Assembly (NCBI GenBank): GCA_963972195.1
Contig: CAXATH010000005.1
Location: 124,001-188,000 of the forward strand
DNA: 64,000 nt
Source of the DNA: Litorimonas sp963972195
Lineage (GTDB): Bacteria > Pseudomonadota > Alphaproteobacteria > Caulobacterales > Maricaulaceae
Direction: 5' to 3'
The notes beneath the pieces are model-generated. The model was not told where the DNA came from and made no database searches. It saw only the letters and a list, made by a program, of their open reading frames with translations. Below are positions 43,008 to 52,500 of this stretch, piece by piece (position 1 is the stretch's first letter; every line of letters begins with the position of its first letter). The position numbers were made by a program, and so were the translations under genes.

Positions 43008-44750
43008 TTAAGCCGGAAGCGGTTCGCTGCCGGATGTCGGCTTGCCGCCTTTGGGCTTGCTGCCGATTTGCTCGGCGGCGTGGCGAAGCGCGGTCAGGCG
43101 ATCTTCGAACGCATAGTTCGGATCGAGCGCCTCGTCGATGCGCAGGCCTTTCAGCTTTTTCATAACTTCAGGGCTGATGCCGCTCGTATAGACCCGCTTG
43201 CCAGAGGATTTGGCATCCACGGCTATGGTCTCAATGGCGCGGGCCGCCGACACGTCGACAAAAGGCAGACGCGAGAAGTCCAGAATGATAGCGCCTGAAC
43301 CTTCCGGAACGCCCTGACGGACATGGTGGCCCAGATCCGCGGCGGCGCTAAAGCTCATCGCGCCTCCGAAATCGAACATGGAAATCCGTCCGTCGGACTC
43401 TTCGAGGATTTTGCGCTCTTCCGGCGTGGTTGTGCGCGGCAGAACGTTAGACGCCTCTTTGAGCTGAACATCGGCTGTGCGCCAGACAAAGGCCAGAGCC
43501 GCCAAGACTACGCCGAGACCGACCGCCGTGATAAGATCGACAAAGACCGTCACAAGAAGAACCAGCATCATGATGACATAGTCAAAACGTGGGCCTCTCA
43601 AGGCGCTGCGGATATAAGAAAAGTCGATAATGTCATAACCCACTTTGACCAGAATACCGGCCAGAACGGCGTGCGGAATTTTGGCTGCAAGAGGCGATAA
43701 AACTAATACGATGGCGAGAAGGACCAAGCCGTGCACCATACCGGAAATCTTGGTCGATCCGCCGGTTCTGATATTGACCATGGTCCGCATGGTGGCGCCA
43801 GCGCCGGGAAGCGCGCCGAAGAAACCGGCAATCGTGTTGCCCACGCCCTGACCAATTAATTCCTGATCGGAATTATGGCGGGTGCGGGTGACGTTGTCGG
43901 CGACAAGAGAGGTCAAGAGACTGTCAATCGCGCCCAGAACCGCCAAGATGACGGCGGCCTCCAGAACAATCACCAATGTGTTTCCTGAAAGTTGCGGAAG
44001 AATGAAGTCCGGAATGCCGCTCGGAATAGCGCCGAGGATCGGCACATTGGTCAATAGGAGGCCGGCCAGCGTCCCGACAATAAGCGCTGCCAGAGTGCCC
44101 GGTAGAAATTTGGAGAATTTCTTGGGCCACAAAAAGACCGTTGCCAGAGTCAGAACCGCGAGGCCCAACGCGCTATAATTAATATTGGAGATCGCGACCG
44201 GAATGGCCTCTATCGCAGAGAAGACAGTACCGCCTTCGGGCGCGCCGCCAAAGAGACGGGAGAATTGAAGCAAAATAATGATAACGCCAATCCCGCTCAT
44301 AAAGCCGGAAATCACTGGATAAGGCACGAGTTTGATATATTTACCAAGCTTGAAGACCCCAGCCAGAATCTGGATGATACCGCCCAGAACGACCGCCGCA
44401 AACAAGAGCGGAATTGCCGAGAGGACTTGCTCCTCAACGGTCATGGACGGATCCATGGTCGCGACAAGAGAGGCTAAGAGACCGGCGAAAACCACAACCA
44501 TCGGGCCGGTAGGACCTGAGATTTGTGTGTTGGTTCCGCCGAAGAGCGCAGCGAAGAACCCGACAATGATCGCGCCCCAAAGACCGGCAATTGCGCCGCC
44601 TTCTACGCCCGGCGGAAAAACGCCCGCGCCAAAGGCCAGAGCCAACGGAAGTGCGACGATACCGGCGGTGACGCCGCCGAAAATATCGCCGCGTATATTT
44701 GAAAAATCGAAAATGGGCGGTTTCCCCGCCCGGTTACCAAGCAATGCCAT
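43008..44750 (-). CDS. SulP-family anion transporter (probable bicarbonate)
   Basis: The 580-residue protein has about twelve to fourteen membrane segments and a C-terminal STAS domain (about 450-560, with ILDFSRLPFVDVSAARAIE). N-terminal GGVTAGIVALPLALAFGAG and GLWGAIIVGFFAALFGGTNTQISGPTGPM are SulP signatures. SulP proteins carry sulfate, bicarbonate or other anions; the adjacent carbonic anhydrase in the same operon points to bicarbonate uptake, which is inferred. It has a 36-base gap to that gene. Confidence 0.9.
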   Translation of the reverse strand: MALLGNRAGKPPIFDFSNIRGDIFGGVTAGIVALPLALAFGAGVFPPGVEGGAIAGLWGAIIVGFFAALFGGTNTQISGPTGPMVVVFAGLLASLVATMDPSMTVEEQVLSAIPLLFAAVVLGGIIQILAGVFKLGKYIKLVPYPVISGFMSGIGVIIILLQFSRLFGGAPEGGTVFSAIEAIPVAISNINYSALGLAVLTLATVFLWPKKFSKFLPGTLAALIVGTLAGLLLTNVPILGAIPSGIPDFILPQLSGNTLVIVLEAAVILAVLGAIDSLLTSLVADNVTRTRHNSDQELIGQGVGNTIAGFFGALPGAGATMRTMVNIRTGGSTKISGMVHGLVLLAIVLVLSPLAAKIPHAVLAGILVKVGYDIIDFSYIRSALRGPRFDYVIMMLVLLVTVFVDLITAVGLGVVLAALAFVWRTADVQLKEASNVLPRTTTPEERKILEESDGRISMFDFGGAMSFSAAADLGHHVRQGVPEGSGAIILDFSRLPFVDVSAARAIETIAVDAKSSGKRVYTSGISPEVMKKLKGLRIDEALDPNYAFEDRLTALRHAAEQIGSKPKGGKPTSGSEPLPA

Positions 44751-44786
44751 AGCAAAGCTCCTTTACTTTAATTACTGAGGTTTAAA

Positions 44787-45455
44787 TCAGGCTGCCGAGT
44801 CGGAAAGGCCGGACATTCTGGCGACTTCTTTGGCGTAGCGCTCATCAACAAATTGGAATTGTTTCTGTTTTTCGTCATAAGCGGTCACGCCGCCCGTCTT
44901 GATGTCATAAACCCAGCCATGAAGTTCGACTTCGCCCTTGGCCAATGCGGCGGCAACGGAAGGGTGGGTACGTAAATGCTGCAGCTGAAGCAGGACATTC
45001 TGTTCAATCAAGAAAGACATTCTCTCGTCATCCGTCATATCTCTGCCGAGCTCGTCAACAACCGATACGGCCGCTTTGGAATAACCAAGCCAGCGTTTGA
45101 CATGTGGCAAGCTCTCAAGTCCTTCGGGGTTCATAGCGCCGGCCATAGCGCCGCAACCTGAATGGCCACAGACGACGATATGCGGTACTTTTAAAACAGC
45201 GACCGCATATTCGATAGAGGCCGTCATGCCGCCTGTGTGTTCCGTGTGAGGGGGAACAATATTACCGGCATTGCGGCAGATAAATAGCTCGCCCGGGCCA
45301 GTTTGCGTAATCATACCCGTTTCAATACGGCTATCGGCGCAGGTGATGAAAAGCGCTTCAGGGCTTTGACCATGGCTCAGCTCTTCGAATAAAGATTCTT
45401 TGTCGGGGAAAACGGCGCTTTGAAATTTTAAAACACCAGCGGCAAAACTTGGCAT
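44787..45455 (-). CDS. beta-class carbonic anhydrase
   Basis: The 222-residue enzyme has the zinc ligands Cys39, Asp41 (with Arg43 in CADSRI), His98 and Cys101 (CGHSGCGAM). It converts CO2 and bicarbonate. It is the first gene of the operon with SulP. Upstream, a 380-base stretch without a gene holds a consensus OxyR-type palindrome at 45770. Confidence 0.95.
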   Translation of the reverse strand: MPSFAAGVLKFQSAVFPDKESLFEELSHGQSPEALFITCADSRIETGMITQTGPGELFICRNAGNIVPPHTEHTGGMTASIEYAVAVLKVPHIVVCGHSGCGAMAGAMNPEGLESLPHVKRWLGYSKAAVSVVDELGRDMTDDERMSFLIEQNVLLQLQHLRTHPSVAAALAKGEVELHGWVYDIKTGGVTAYDEKQKQFQFVDERYAKEVARMSGLSDSAA

Positions 45456-45834
45456 AGGGAACTCCTGTTAGATAAGGGGAATGATAATTATAAAGTTGAA
45501 AACTGTCGGTTTTTCACGGGCCGGGTGACGGGTTTGCAAATCGGGTGGGCGGATTGTCTTTCGCCAACCTGTATCGTTGCATGTCAGAGGCCTTTCAAAC
45601 TGGATGGGTCAAGCTGAAACAGAATGAGGGGGTAAATACACAACGAGGGGGAGTGCATTTCTCTGTTTCGCCTGACCCAAACTTGGGGACATAATTGACC
45701 TGTTTACAAGTCATAATGCCTATAGCGCTGGAAGGATTATAGGTAATATACTAATTCATTATCCTATCCATAGCTTTAAGCTATAGAGAAACTTTAGTAA
45801 AACAGGGGAGGAAATTCCATGCGGGAAAAAGGAG
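45456..45834. other. intergenic region upstream of the carbonic anhydrase gene
   Basis: No ORF can be supported here. The interval carries the OxyR-type palindrome at 45770-45784, several AT-rich stretches that may be promoters, and the 3' flank of the LysR gene. Nothing else stands out. Confidence 0.5.
45770..45784. promoter_or_regulatory. consensus OxyR-type binding palindrome
   Basis: ATAGCTTTAAGCTAT fits the classical OxyR half-motif ATAG-n-T-nnn-A-n-CTAT at every fixed position. A degenerate second half (ATACTAATTCATTAT) lies at the usual 7-base distance on its left. It is about 315 bases upstream of the carbonic anhydrase gene and just past the end of the OxyR-like gene. Confidence 0.45.
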
Positions 45835-46794
45835 TCATGAAGTTTTTTGGCCTCGGCTTTTAAATTGAGGGGCCTCGACTTTTTCGGACTGGCTCATCAA
45901 GTGACAAGCCACCTTTCGAAATACCACGCCAATCTTTTCGAATTTTTCAGAGAGTGGAGAGGAGGGTCGCCATGTCAGGCTAATATGACGTTTGGCCAGA
46001 GGGTGATCTATGCGCCGGACAATTAATTGCGGATCGCGCTTGGCCTCTGAAATGGCGTATAGACTTGGAAGAACCGCAATACCGCTACCCATAGACGCCA
46101 TTTGGCGAATGGCATCCAAACTCGTGCCCTGATATTCCTCGCTAGTGGTGGCGCCAGCCTCGCTGGCCAGCCTCTCGACGACGTTGGAAAACTTTTGGCT
46201 GTTTCCAAGGGTAAGTAATTCCCGCCCTTGCAAGTCTTTGAGCTTTATCGGCCCACGAGAACTGGCGAGTTTGTCATCGGGAGGTACGCAGATATAAATA
46301 TTTTCTGTCACGAGCAATAAGCTTTCCATTTCAGGGTGATCCTCCGGTGTGGAAAGAATAATGTCGAAACGGCCATCTTGTAATCGGGTCTGGAGGTCTT
46401 GTGTTAATTCCTCGCGAACGGCGAGGCGCAGCTCCGGGTAAGTCGTGTGAAGCTCTCGAGTGGCCTGCGGCAGGAGGTAAGGCCCTATGGTTGGCAGAAC
46501 GCCCAAACGCACCCGCCCGGCCAGACGTCCGTCGGCTTCCTGCGCCAAGACTTTCAGCTCTTCCGTTTCGCGCAATATCAGTCGCGCGCGCCGCACCACC
46601 TCCTCGCCAACCGGAGTCATCATCGCGCCTTGCCGGCCGCGTTCCAATAATGTGATGGCGAGATGGTCTTCCATATCTTTTATTTGGGCGGAAAGGCTCG
46701 GCTGACTAACAAAGCAGCGTTTGGCCGCGGCGCTGAACGATCCGGTTTCTGCAATTGCGACGAGATATTCAAGCTGCCGGAGAGTGGGTTTCAT
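45835..46794 (-). CDS. LysR-family, OxyR-like regulator without the redox cysteines
   Basis: The 319-residue protein has an N-terminal winged HTH (LRQLEYLVAIAETGSFSAAA, residues 5-24) and an OxyR-like effector domain (TSLDAIRQMASMGSGIAVLP). In E. coli OxyR the peroxide-sensing Cys199 and Cys208 lie in this part; here the matching stretch is LLTLGNSQKFSN and LASEAGA, with no Cys in either place. It therefore should not sense peroxide by disulfide formation. It is divergent from a luciferase-like monooxygenase. The name oxyR is avoided for that reason. Confidence 0.87.
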   Translation of the reverse strand: MKPTLRQLEYLVAIAETGSFSAAAKRCFVSQPSLSAQIKDMEDHLAITLLERGRQGAMMTPVGEEVVRRARLILRETEELKVLAQEADGRLAGRVRLGVLPTIGPYLLPQATRELHTTYPELRLAVREELTQDLQTRLQDGRFDIILSTPEDHPEMESLLLVTENIYICVPPDDKLASSRGPIKLKDLQGRELLTLGNSQKFSNVVERLASEAGATTSEEYQGTSLDAIRQMASMGSGIAVLPSLYAISEAKRDPQLIVRRIDHPLAKRHISLTWRPSSPLSEKFEKIGVVFRKVACHLMSQSEKVEAPQFKSRGQKTS

Positions 46795-46919
46795 GAGGTG
46801 AACCTAAAGAGTTTCACCCTATGGCCAAATGAAATTTCTGTGATTCAGCCTATAGGTCGCAGGTGAGAATACGTTTCGAGCCCCTTTGAACAAAGGGGCG
46901 TCCGTCCCATATACAGCGT

Positions 46920-47915
46920 ATGAAAAATTTTTCCCTCCTCGATCTTTCTCCCGTTCCCGAAGGCCACACGACCGCTGAGGCGTTGTCCAACACTGTCGAG
47001 CTGGCGCAGTTAGCGGACGTGTCCGGCTATCACCGATTTTGGCTGGCCGAACATCATAACATGCCCGGCATAGCCAGTGCAGCGACCTCTGTTGTGATTG
47101 GACATGTCGCGGCGGCGACCAACAATATCCGCGTCGGAGCGGGCGGCATCATGCTGCCCAATCACGCGCCGCTTATGGTGGCAGAGCAGTTCGGCACACT
47201 TGCCACCCTTTTTCCAGACCGCATAGATCTCGGCCTTGGCCGCGCGCCGGGCACTGACATGACGACAACGCGGGCACTGCGGCGCAATACAGGCGCCAAT
47301 GACAGGTTTCCGCAAGACGTGCAGGAATTGCTGCAATATTTCGGAGATGCGCAAGACGGTCAGAAAGTTCGCGCCATTCCGGGTGAAGGGACGAAAGTGC
47401 CAATCTGGATTCTCGGCTCAAGTCTTTACGGCGCGCAGCTCGCTGCCCACTTTGGATTGCCCTATGCGTTCGCTTCGCACTTTGCGCCGGCCATGCTCGA
47501 GCAAGCGCTCCAAATTTACCGCGAGACCTTTCAGCCATCTGAATATTTGGACGCCCCGCATTTTATGCTAGCCGCCGGAGTCTGTGTGGCAGATACGGAT
47601 GAGGAAGCCGACTATTTGCGGTCGTCGCAAAAACTGGCATTTGCCAAATTGCGCTCGGGCAACCCCGGCAAGCTGCCGAAGCCCAGCCGCGATATTGACG
47701 CCCAAATTCCCGCCGAGATGCAGGCACAAATTGCGCATGCTATGTCCTGTTCGGCTGTTGGGTCTCCGGAAACGGCAGAAGCCCAGCTCCGAGTGTTGAT
47801 AGATACATTTGAGCCGGACGAAATTATTGTTACCGGGATGATCCACGACCATAAGGCGCGGATGAAGTCATTCGAAAAGGCTGCGGATATTCTGCAAAGC
47901 TTGCGCGAGGACTAG
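46920..47915 (+). CDS. luciferase-like flavin monooxygenase (MsnO8-type)
   Basis: The 331-residue protein has the TIM-barrel LLM start SLLDLSPVPEGHTTAEAL (4-21), FWLAEHHNMPGIA (about 41-53), GGIMLPNHAPLMVAEQFGTL and DLGLGRAPGTD. It is expected to use reduced flavin and O2; the substrate is unknown. It is divergent from the OxyR-like gene, whose product may control it (inference). A bidirectional terminator separates it from the TonB receptor. Confidence 0.9.
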   Translation: MKNFSLLDLSPVPEGHTTAEALSNTVELAQLADVSGYHRFWLAEHHNMPGIASAATSVVIGHVAAATNNIRVGAGGIMLPNHAPLMVAEQFGTLATLFPDRIDLGLGRAPGTDMTTTRALRRNTGANDRFPQDVQELLQYFGDAQDGQKVRAIPGEGTKVPIWILGSSLYGAQLAAHFGLPYAFASHFAPAMLEQALQIYRETFQPSEYLDAPHFMLAAGVCVADTDEEADYLRSSQKLAFAKLRSGNPGKLPKPSRDIDAQIPAEMQAQIAHAMSCSAVGSPETAEAQLRVLIDTFEPDEIIVTGMIHDHKARMKSFEKAADILQSLRED

Positions 47916-47950
47916 CTTCGAGGCCATCTCCAGGTTGCGCGGTCAGAGCA

Positions 47951-47982
47951 TAAAAAAAGGTAGCGATGAACGCTACCTTTTA
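47951..47982. terminator. bidirectional terminator between convergent genes
   Basis: AAAGGTAGCG-atgaa-CGCTACCTTT with A- and T-runs on each side serves the gene ending at 47915 and the TonB receptor ending at 48019. Confidence 0.85.
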
Positions 47983-48018
47983 AGGTCAAGCTAGGAGGAA
48001 ATAGCTTTTGACCAGTCT

Positions 48019-50289
48019 CTAATAATCGAAGTTCAGCTCTACTCCGACCTGACGCCCGCGGCTGAGGGGCGCAAATGTTCCGCCGAGCGGGACGCCGCCG
48101 AGGGCCGCTGGCAGCTGCGTGTCATTGCCGTGTTGCACATCATTGGTGAGGTTCTTCCCGTAGATGGTAAAGGAGACATTGTCGCTGCCCAGTCCGAATG
48201 TCAGGCTACCATCGACGCGGTCAGCGGGGTTAAGTATCCCTAGATTGCTATCTGTATAGGCAGCGCCGTCTCTGTGTGCGTAATTCACATTTAATGTGGT
48301 CTCACCCAAAGCCGGGATATTTGTCGAATAGATAAATCCGGCATTGGCCGTCCAAGGAGACAAGCGGGCCAGATCCAGATCTTCGTCTGCCCCGTCAATG
48401 ACGCCGTCACTGTTCAAGTCGAAAATTACCGACGTATAATCGCCGTCTGTATAGCCTACAGACCCCGTAAGTACGAGATTGTCTGTAACCGGATATGTCG
48501 CTTCCAATTCAAAACCGCGAATATCAGCGTCTGCTACATTCCGGATAACTTGTACGACGCCAGTTGTCGGGTCTGACAGGTTGATTTCCCGCTGTAGATC
48601 CTTGGCCTTGTTAAAGAAGGCCGCGCCGTTGAACCGGGCGCCCAAAATGGGCTCCGATTTAAAACCGAGCTCAAAAGAATCGATCTGTTCGTCTTGGAAA
48701 GGACCGGGGCCAAAATTGACAGTGTCAGCCGCTGTGTTCCGGAAATTGTAACCCCCAGCGCGGAAAGAGCGTGACCAATGGCCGTAAACTCGGAGGTCTT
48801 CATTTACCTCATATCCGAAACCAACTTTCGGAGACCAGTTGGATGTTTCAAATGTATCGTTGAAGTCGAAGCCACATTCTCTGGAAGAGCGCGGATCGCG
48901 TGGAACAACGGTACATGGTGAATTCACATTTGCGACAAGTGAGGCTATCTGAACGTCTTTACGTTCGTCGGAATAACGTATCCCGGCGTTGAAACTCAGC
49001 TTGTCCGTTAAATCATATTCACCGGCCGCAAAGACTCCAATCGTCTCGGAATCCTGAAATCCGCCGCCGTCTTGTGTCAAGGCAGGTCTTACGCCGCCTG
49101 TTGCAACGCCCAATAGGTCACGTTGTTCGCCGTAAAAAAGGTCCTGAGTGAAGTAGAAAAGCCCCGTCGTGAAATCGAGCCTGTCGTCCAGAAAGCGGCC
49201 ATTATAGCGAATTTCATTAGAGAACTGTTCCTGGTCGGTGGCGAAATTGGCATGGAAGAAATAGCCGGGCGAGGCGTCAATATCGCTTCGTCCAAACTGA
49301 GTATAGCTCCTATAGCCGAAGATATTTGTTATCGTACCGTTGCCAAAGCCGACATCCAAATCCGCCCGGGCGCTGAACTGATCCCATTCGGCGTCGTTGG
49401 AGCCTGTTTCATCTATAGAGAAGTCGAAAGTTTCGCGGTCGAAATTGACAACCTGGCCGTCAATGCCGGAGCCATTTGTGTGACTTTGGGCCGCGGGGCC
49501 GTCGCCTTTGGTGTCGCCCATTTCATATTTTAAGAGTAATTCAAAGTTATCACCGGGTGTAAATTTGGCGCCTGTCCGAATGAGGGTTGTCTCGGATTCG
49601 CCGTGATTTTCGCCGTTGAAGGAGTTTTCGAACCAGCCTTTGTCATTATTGTGGTAGACGCCGACCTTTACCGAAAGAAGATCCTCGACAACAGAGCCGG
49701 ACATGGTGCCGGAGGCAAAGTAATTTGCGCCCGTTCCGCGAAGGCCGGATTCAGCCGCTAGCTTTCCTTTGAATGTAAACTCTTCTGTCGGATCGCCTGT
49801 GTTGATCAGAACCGCACCGCCCGTCACATTGCGGCCGAATAAGACGCCTTGTGGGCCGCGCAAAGTTTCGACGGACTGAAGATCAAATGTATCCAGAACA
49901 ACGCCGGCATTAATGCCCAGATAGACGCCGTCAACAAACACCCCCACCGCCGGGTCGATTGACGGAATAGAGGAGTTTACCCCAAGGCCTCGAATGGAAA
50001 AGTTGGCTGTGCCTTTTGCTGTGGCAATATCATCAAGCGCCACATTGGGCATTTTAAAGCTCAGGCTGGAAATATCCCGGACTTGCAAAGCGTCAAGTTG
50101 GTCCTCCCCGAAAGCCGTAATCGCCACGGATGTGTCCTGCACATTTTCTCCGCCAGCCTTCTTGGTCGCTGTGACGATGATTTCGTCCGTCAGGACACTG
50201 GAAGCTTGAGCGTAGGCATTGGCTGGCATCAAGGCGGCCGCAGCAATGAGTGAAACGGCAGACACATTTGTAGTGAAAAAAGCGCGCAT
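48019..50289 (-). CDS. TonB-dependent outer-membrane receptor
   Basis: The 756-residue protein has a signal peptide (residues 1-27, ANAYAQAS), a TonB box-like DEIIVTATKK (about 35-44), a plug domain (about 55-170) and a 22-strand barrel region ending in a C-terminal Tyr (VELNFDY). The ligand is unknown. Its type (Sphingomonad/Caulobacter-like) often takes up complex organic molecules. It is divergent from a LysR gene that could regulate it, and a periplasmic hydrolase gene follows that LysR gene. Confidence 0.93.
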   Translation of the reverse strand: MRAFFTTNVSAVSLIAAAALMPANAYAQASSVLTDEIIVTATKKAGGENVQDTSVAITAFGEDQLDALQVRDISSLSFKMPNVALDDIATAKGTANFSIRGLGVNSSIPSIDPAVGVFVDGVYLGINAGVVLDTFDLQSVETLRGPQGVLFGRNVTGGAVLINTGDPTEEFTFKGKLAAESGLRGTGANYFASGTMSGSVVEDLLSVKVGVYHNNDKGWFENSFNGENHGESETTLIRTGAKFTPGDNFELLLKYEMGDTKGDGPAAQSHTNGSGIDGQVVNFDRETFDFSIDETGSNDAEWDQFSARADLDVGFGNGTITNIFGYRSYTQFGRSDIDASPGYFFHANFATDQEQFSNEIRYNGRFLDDRLDFTTGLFYFTQDLFYGEQRDLLGVATGGVRPALTQDGGGFQDSETIGVFAAGEYDLTDKLSFNAGIRYSDERKDVQIASLVANVNSPCTVVPRDPRSSRECGFDFNDTFETSNWSPKVGFGYEVNEDLRVYGHWSRSFRAGGYNFRNTAADTVNFGPGPFQDEQIDSFELGFKSEPILGARFNGAAFFNKAKDLQREINLSDPTTGVVQVIRNVADADIRGFELEATYPVTDNLVLTGSVGYTDGDYTSVIFDLNSDGVIDGADEDLDLARLSPWTANAGFIYSTNIPALGETTLNVNYAHRDGAAYTDSNLGILNPADRVDGSLTFGLGSDNVSFTIYGKNLTNDVQHGNDTQLPAALGGVPLGGTFAPLSRGRQVGVELNFDY

Positions 50290-50402
50290 ATAGATTTCCC
50301 CGAAATTATAATTTCATTTTATATTTCACCTTCGCGGCTTTGGACTCGGGATACAAATATATTTATTATTGTTACTTCCGCTAAAATATGTATTTATGAG
50401 CA

Positions 50403-51335
50403 ATGCTCAAATTTGATTATATCCGGCATTTCATCGCGACTGCTGAAACAGGGAGCATTAAAGACGCCGCCGAGAAAATCCGAATTTCTCCAACCTCTAT
50501 TCGTCATTCGATAGAGAAATTGGAAACGGGATTAAATGCGACGCTTTTCGTGAGACGCCCCTCCGAAGGCGTTTCGCTGACTAATGACGGCTACCGCCTG
50601 CTTGAGCGGACAACACATTTAATAAGCGATGTCGAAGATATTGAATCGCTTTTCATCACGTCGAAGAGAAAGCTCCGGGGCAATCTCATTATCGGCTGCC
50701 AGGAGGGACTGACTTGGTCTCTCGTTCCGCGCGCCATCGAGTTGATGAACCAGGCGCACCCCGATGTGAATATTTCGGTTAAAACGGTCTGGATGGAAAC
50801 GCAGTTTGAAACGCTTGAAAAGGCTGAGGTCGACGTGCTCCTGACCTTCACTTTGGAGGAAGTCAAAGACAAGAGATATCAGGCAAATGTGCTCTGCCGC
50901 CCGCAAGCCTGCGCCATGATGCGTAAAGGTCACGACCTTGATAATGGAAAGCCTGTGAAGCTCTCTGACCTCGCTAATTATCCTCACATCTTCATTCAGG
51001 ACGGTCCGGCGATGACCTTGTTTTCAGGTATGTATCAAAAAGTGGATCTGGAGCCCGTGATATATATGTATAGTAATATCAGCACCGGTGCTCAGTCCGT
51101 TGTTGGCCGGACGGACGCTATCTCCTTACGCATTCTTCGCCCCGCCATTGGGCTCACGCCCTTGGGAGACGGGATGGTCGTGCCGATGATAAAAGATAAA
51201 GTTCAAAAGCCCTGGCTTGTCGCCATGACGAACAAGATAAAGCGCCCTTTAGCCCTCGATAAAAGAACCGAGTTTATCAGAATCTGCCACGAGCTGTTCG
51301 ATGGCGGCCAGATGAAAAAGCATATTTATTATTAG
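50403..51335 (+). CDS. LysR-family transcriptional regulator
   Basis: The 310-residue protein has an N-terminal HTH: MLKFDYIRHFIATAETGSIK (1-20), then ISPTSIRHSIEKLETGL. The C-terminal effector domain has normal length. It is divergent from the TonB receptor with about 110 AT-rich bases between the starts, so it is likely to control that receptor; the hydrolase gene at 51370 faces it tail to tail. Confidence 0.9.
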   Translation: MLKFDYIRHFIATAETGSIKDAAEKIRISPTSIRHSIEKLETGLNATLFVRRPSEGVSLTNDGYRLLERTTHLISDVEDIESLFITSKRKLRGNLIIGCQEGLTWSLVPRAIELMNQAHPDVNISVKTVWMETQFETLEKAEVDVLLTFTLEEVKDKRYQANVLCRPQACAMMRKGHDLDNGKPVKLSDLANYPHIFIQDGPAMTLFSGMYQKVDLEPVIYMYSNISTGAQSVVGRTDAISLRILRPAIGLTPLGDGMVVPMIKDKVQKPWLVAMTNKIKRPLALDKRTEFIRICHELFDGGQMKKHIYY

Positions 51336-51369
51336 TTCATTGCCCAAAGAGGGGTTTAAAGAGAACCTT

Positions 51370-52401
51370 TTACGGCTCTTTCAGATAACTTTGAAGCGCG
51401 GCGATAAATGCCTCATAATCCTCTAAATGCGGGAGATGACCAATGCCCGGAAACTCCACCAGTTTCGAGTTTGGAATTCGCGCTGCCGCCTGTTTGCCGA
51501 GGCGGTCATAACGGCCAAGTTCCTGACGATCCGTCTCGCTCACCAAATCCTTATTCAGGGCCGAGCGATCGCGTGTGCCAATCAATAAGAGTGTTGGCAT
51601 CTCAAGTTTATCCAAATCCTGCACCACGGGTTGGGTGTAGATCATATCATATTGCAGAGCACTGATGCGGGCGAGGCGAGGGTAGTCCAGACTCTGAAGC
51701 GGCGCGGAAAAGACGTCTAGGCTTCGGTCAAATTTCTCTGACCATTTCCCGTCATAATAGCTCTCGCGCATATAGGATTTCATCTTGTCCCGCGTCATAT
51801 CGAGATTGCGCGCTTCCCACTCTTCCACGGTGCGGTAGGGTGTGAGCGCTTGGTAATCCTCAAGTCCCAGCGGGTTAAGCAATATGAGCGTCTCTACGCG
51901 CTCCGGATAGCTTAGCGCCATTCGGGTTGCCAAAACGCCGCCTGTTGAATGGCCCAGAATCGTGGCCGTTTCGACCTCCAGATGATCCAATAATTCCAAA
52001 GTTTGCGAGCCGAGGCGCTGGAAACTAAACGGCCCCATCGGCTTGCTGCTTTTGCCCCACCCAATATGATCCGGGATGATGACATGGTGGCCCGACGCGG
52101 CAAGGTCGCGCGCTGTCTGGCCCCAATAATCACCTGTGAAGTTTTTACCGTGCAAGAGAACAATTGTACGCCCGCTGGCTTCTGCGGTGGGGGCGACGTC
52201 CTGATATGACAGGACGAGCGGCCTCCCCGCATCATCTGTCGCGTCCAGTTCCAAACTCTGGCTCGGATAGGGATAGTCAATAGATTCCAGATTTATTCCG
52301 CTGACAGGGGAAGTGGATGTCTCCTGAGCCGCTGCTGTCGTGCAAAGAGCGGGCGCTAAGAATAGGGTCCCGGCAAATATAATAGATTTGAATGAGGTCA
52401 T
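51370..52401 (-). CDS. secreted alpha/beta hydrolase
   Basis: The 343-residue protein has a signal peptide (residues 1-25, TTAAAQET). The catalytic set is visible: oxyanion region LLHGKNFTG, nucleophile in GHSTGG (about residue 150), acid in GTRDRSA and His in GIGHLPHLE. It should hydrolyse an ester or amide in the periplasm. Together with the TonB receptor and LysR genes it may form an uptake-and-cleavage locus; the substrate is unknown. Confidence 0.9.
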   Translation of the reverse strand: MTSFKSIIFAGTLFLAPALCTTAAAQETSTSPVSGINLESIDYPYPSQSLELDATDDAGRPLVLSYQDVAPTAEASGRTIVLLHGKNFTGDYWGQTARDLAASGHHVIIPDHIGWGKSSKPMGPFSFQRLGSQTLELLDHLEVETATILGHSTGGVLATRMALSYPERVETLILLNPLGLEDYQALTPYRTVEEWEARNLDMTRDKMKSYMRESYYDGKWSEKFDRSLDVFSAPLQSLDYPRLARISALQYDMIYTQPVVQDLDKLEMPTLLLIGTRDRSALNKDLVSETDRQELGRYDRLGKQAAARIPNSKLVEFPGIGHLPHLEDYEAFIAALQSYLKEP

Positions 52402-52500
52402 AATATTGGGTTCTCAAGGTTTAGACGGCGGAAGAAATTAATCTTTCACAAATTGCAAAGCCTCGCGTCTTTATTTGTTCCCTCCGACCGACAGGGGTAT

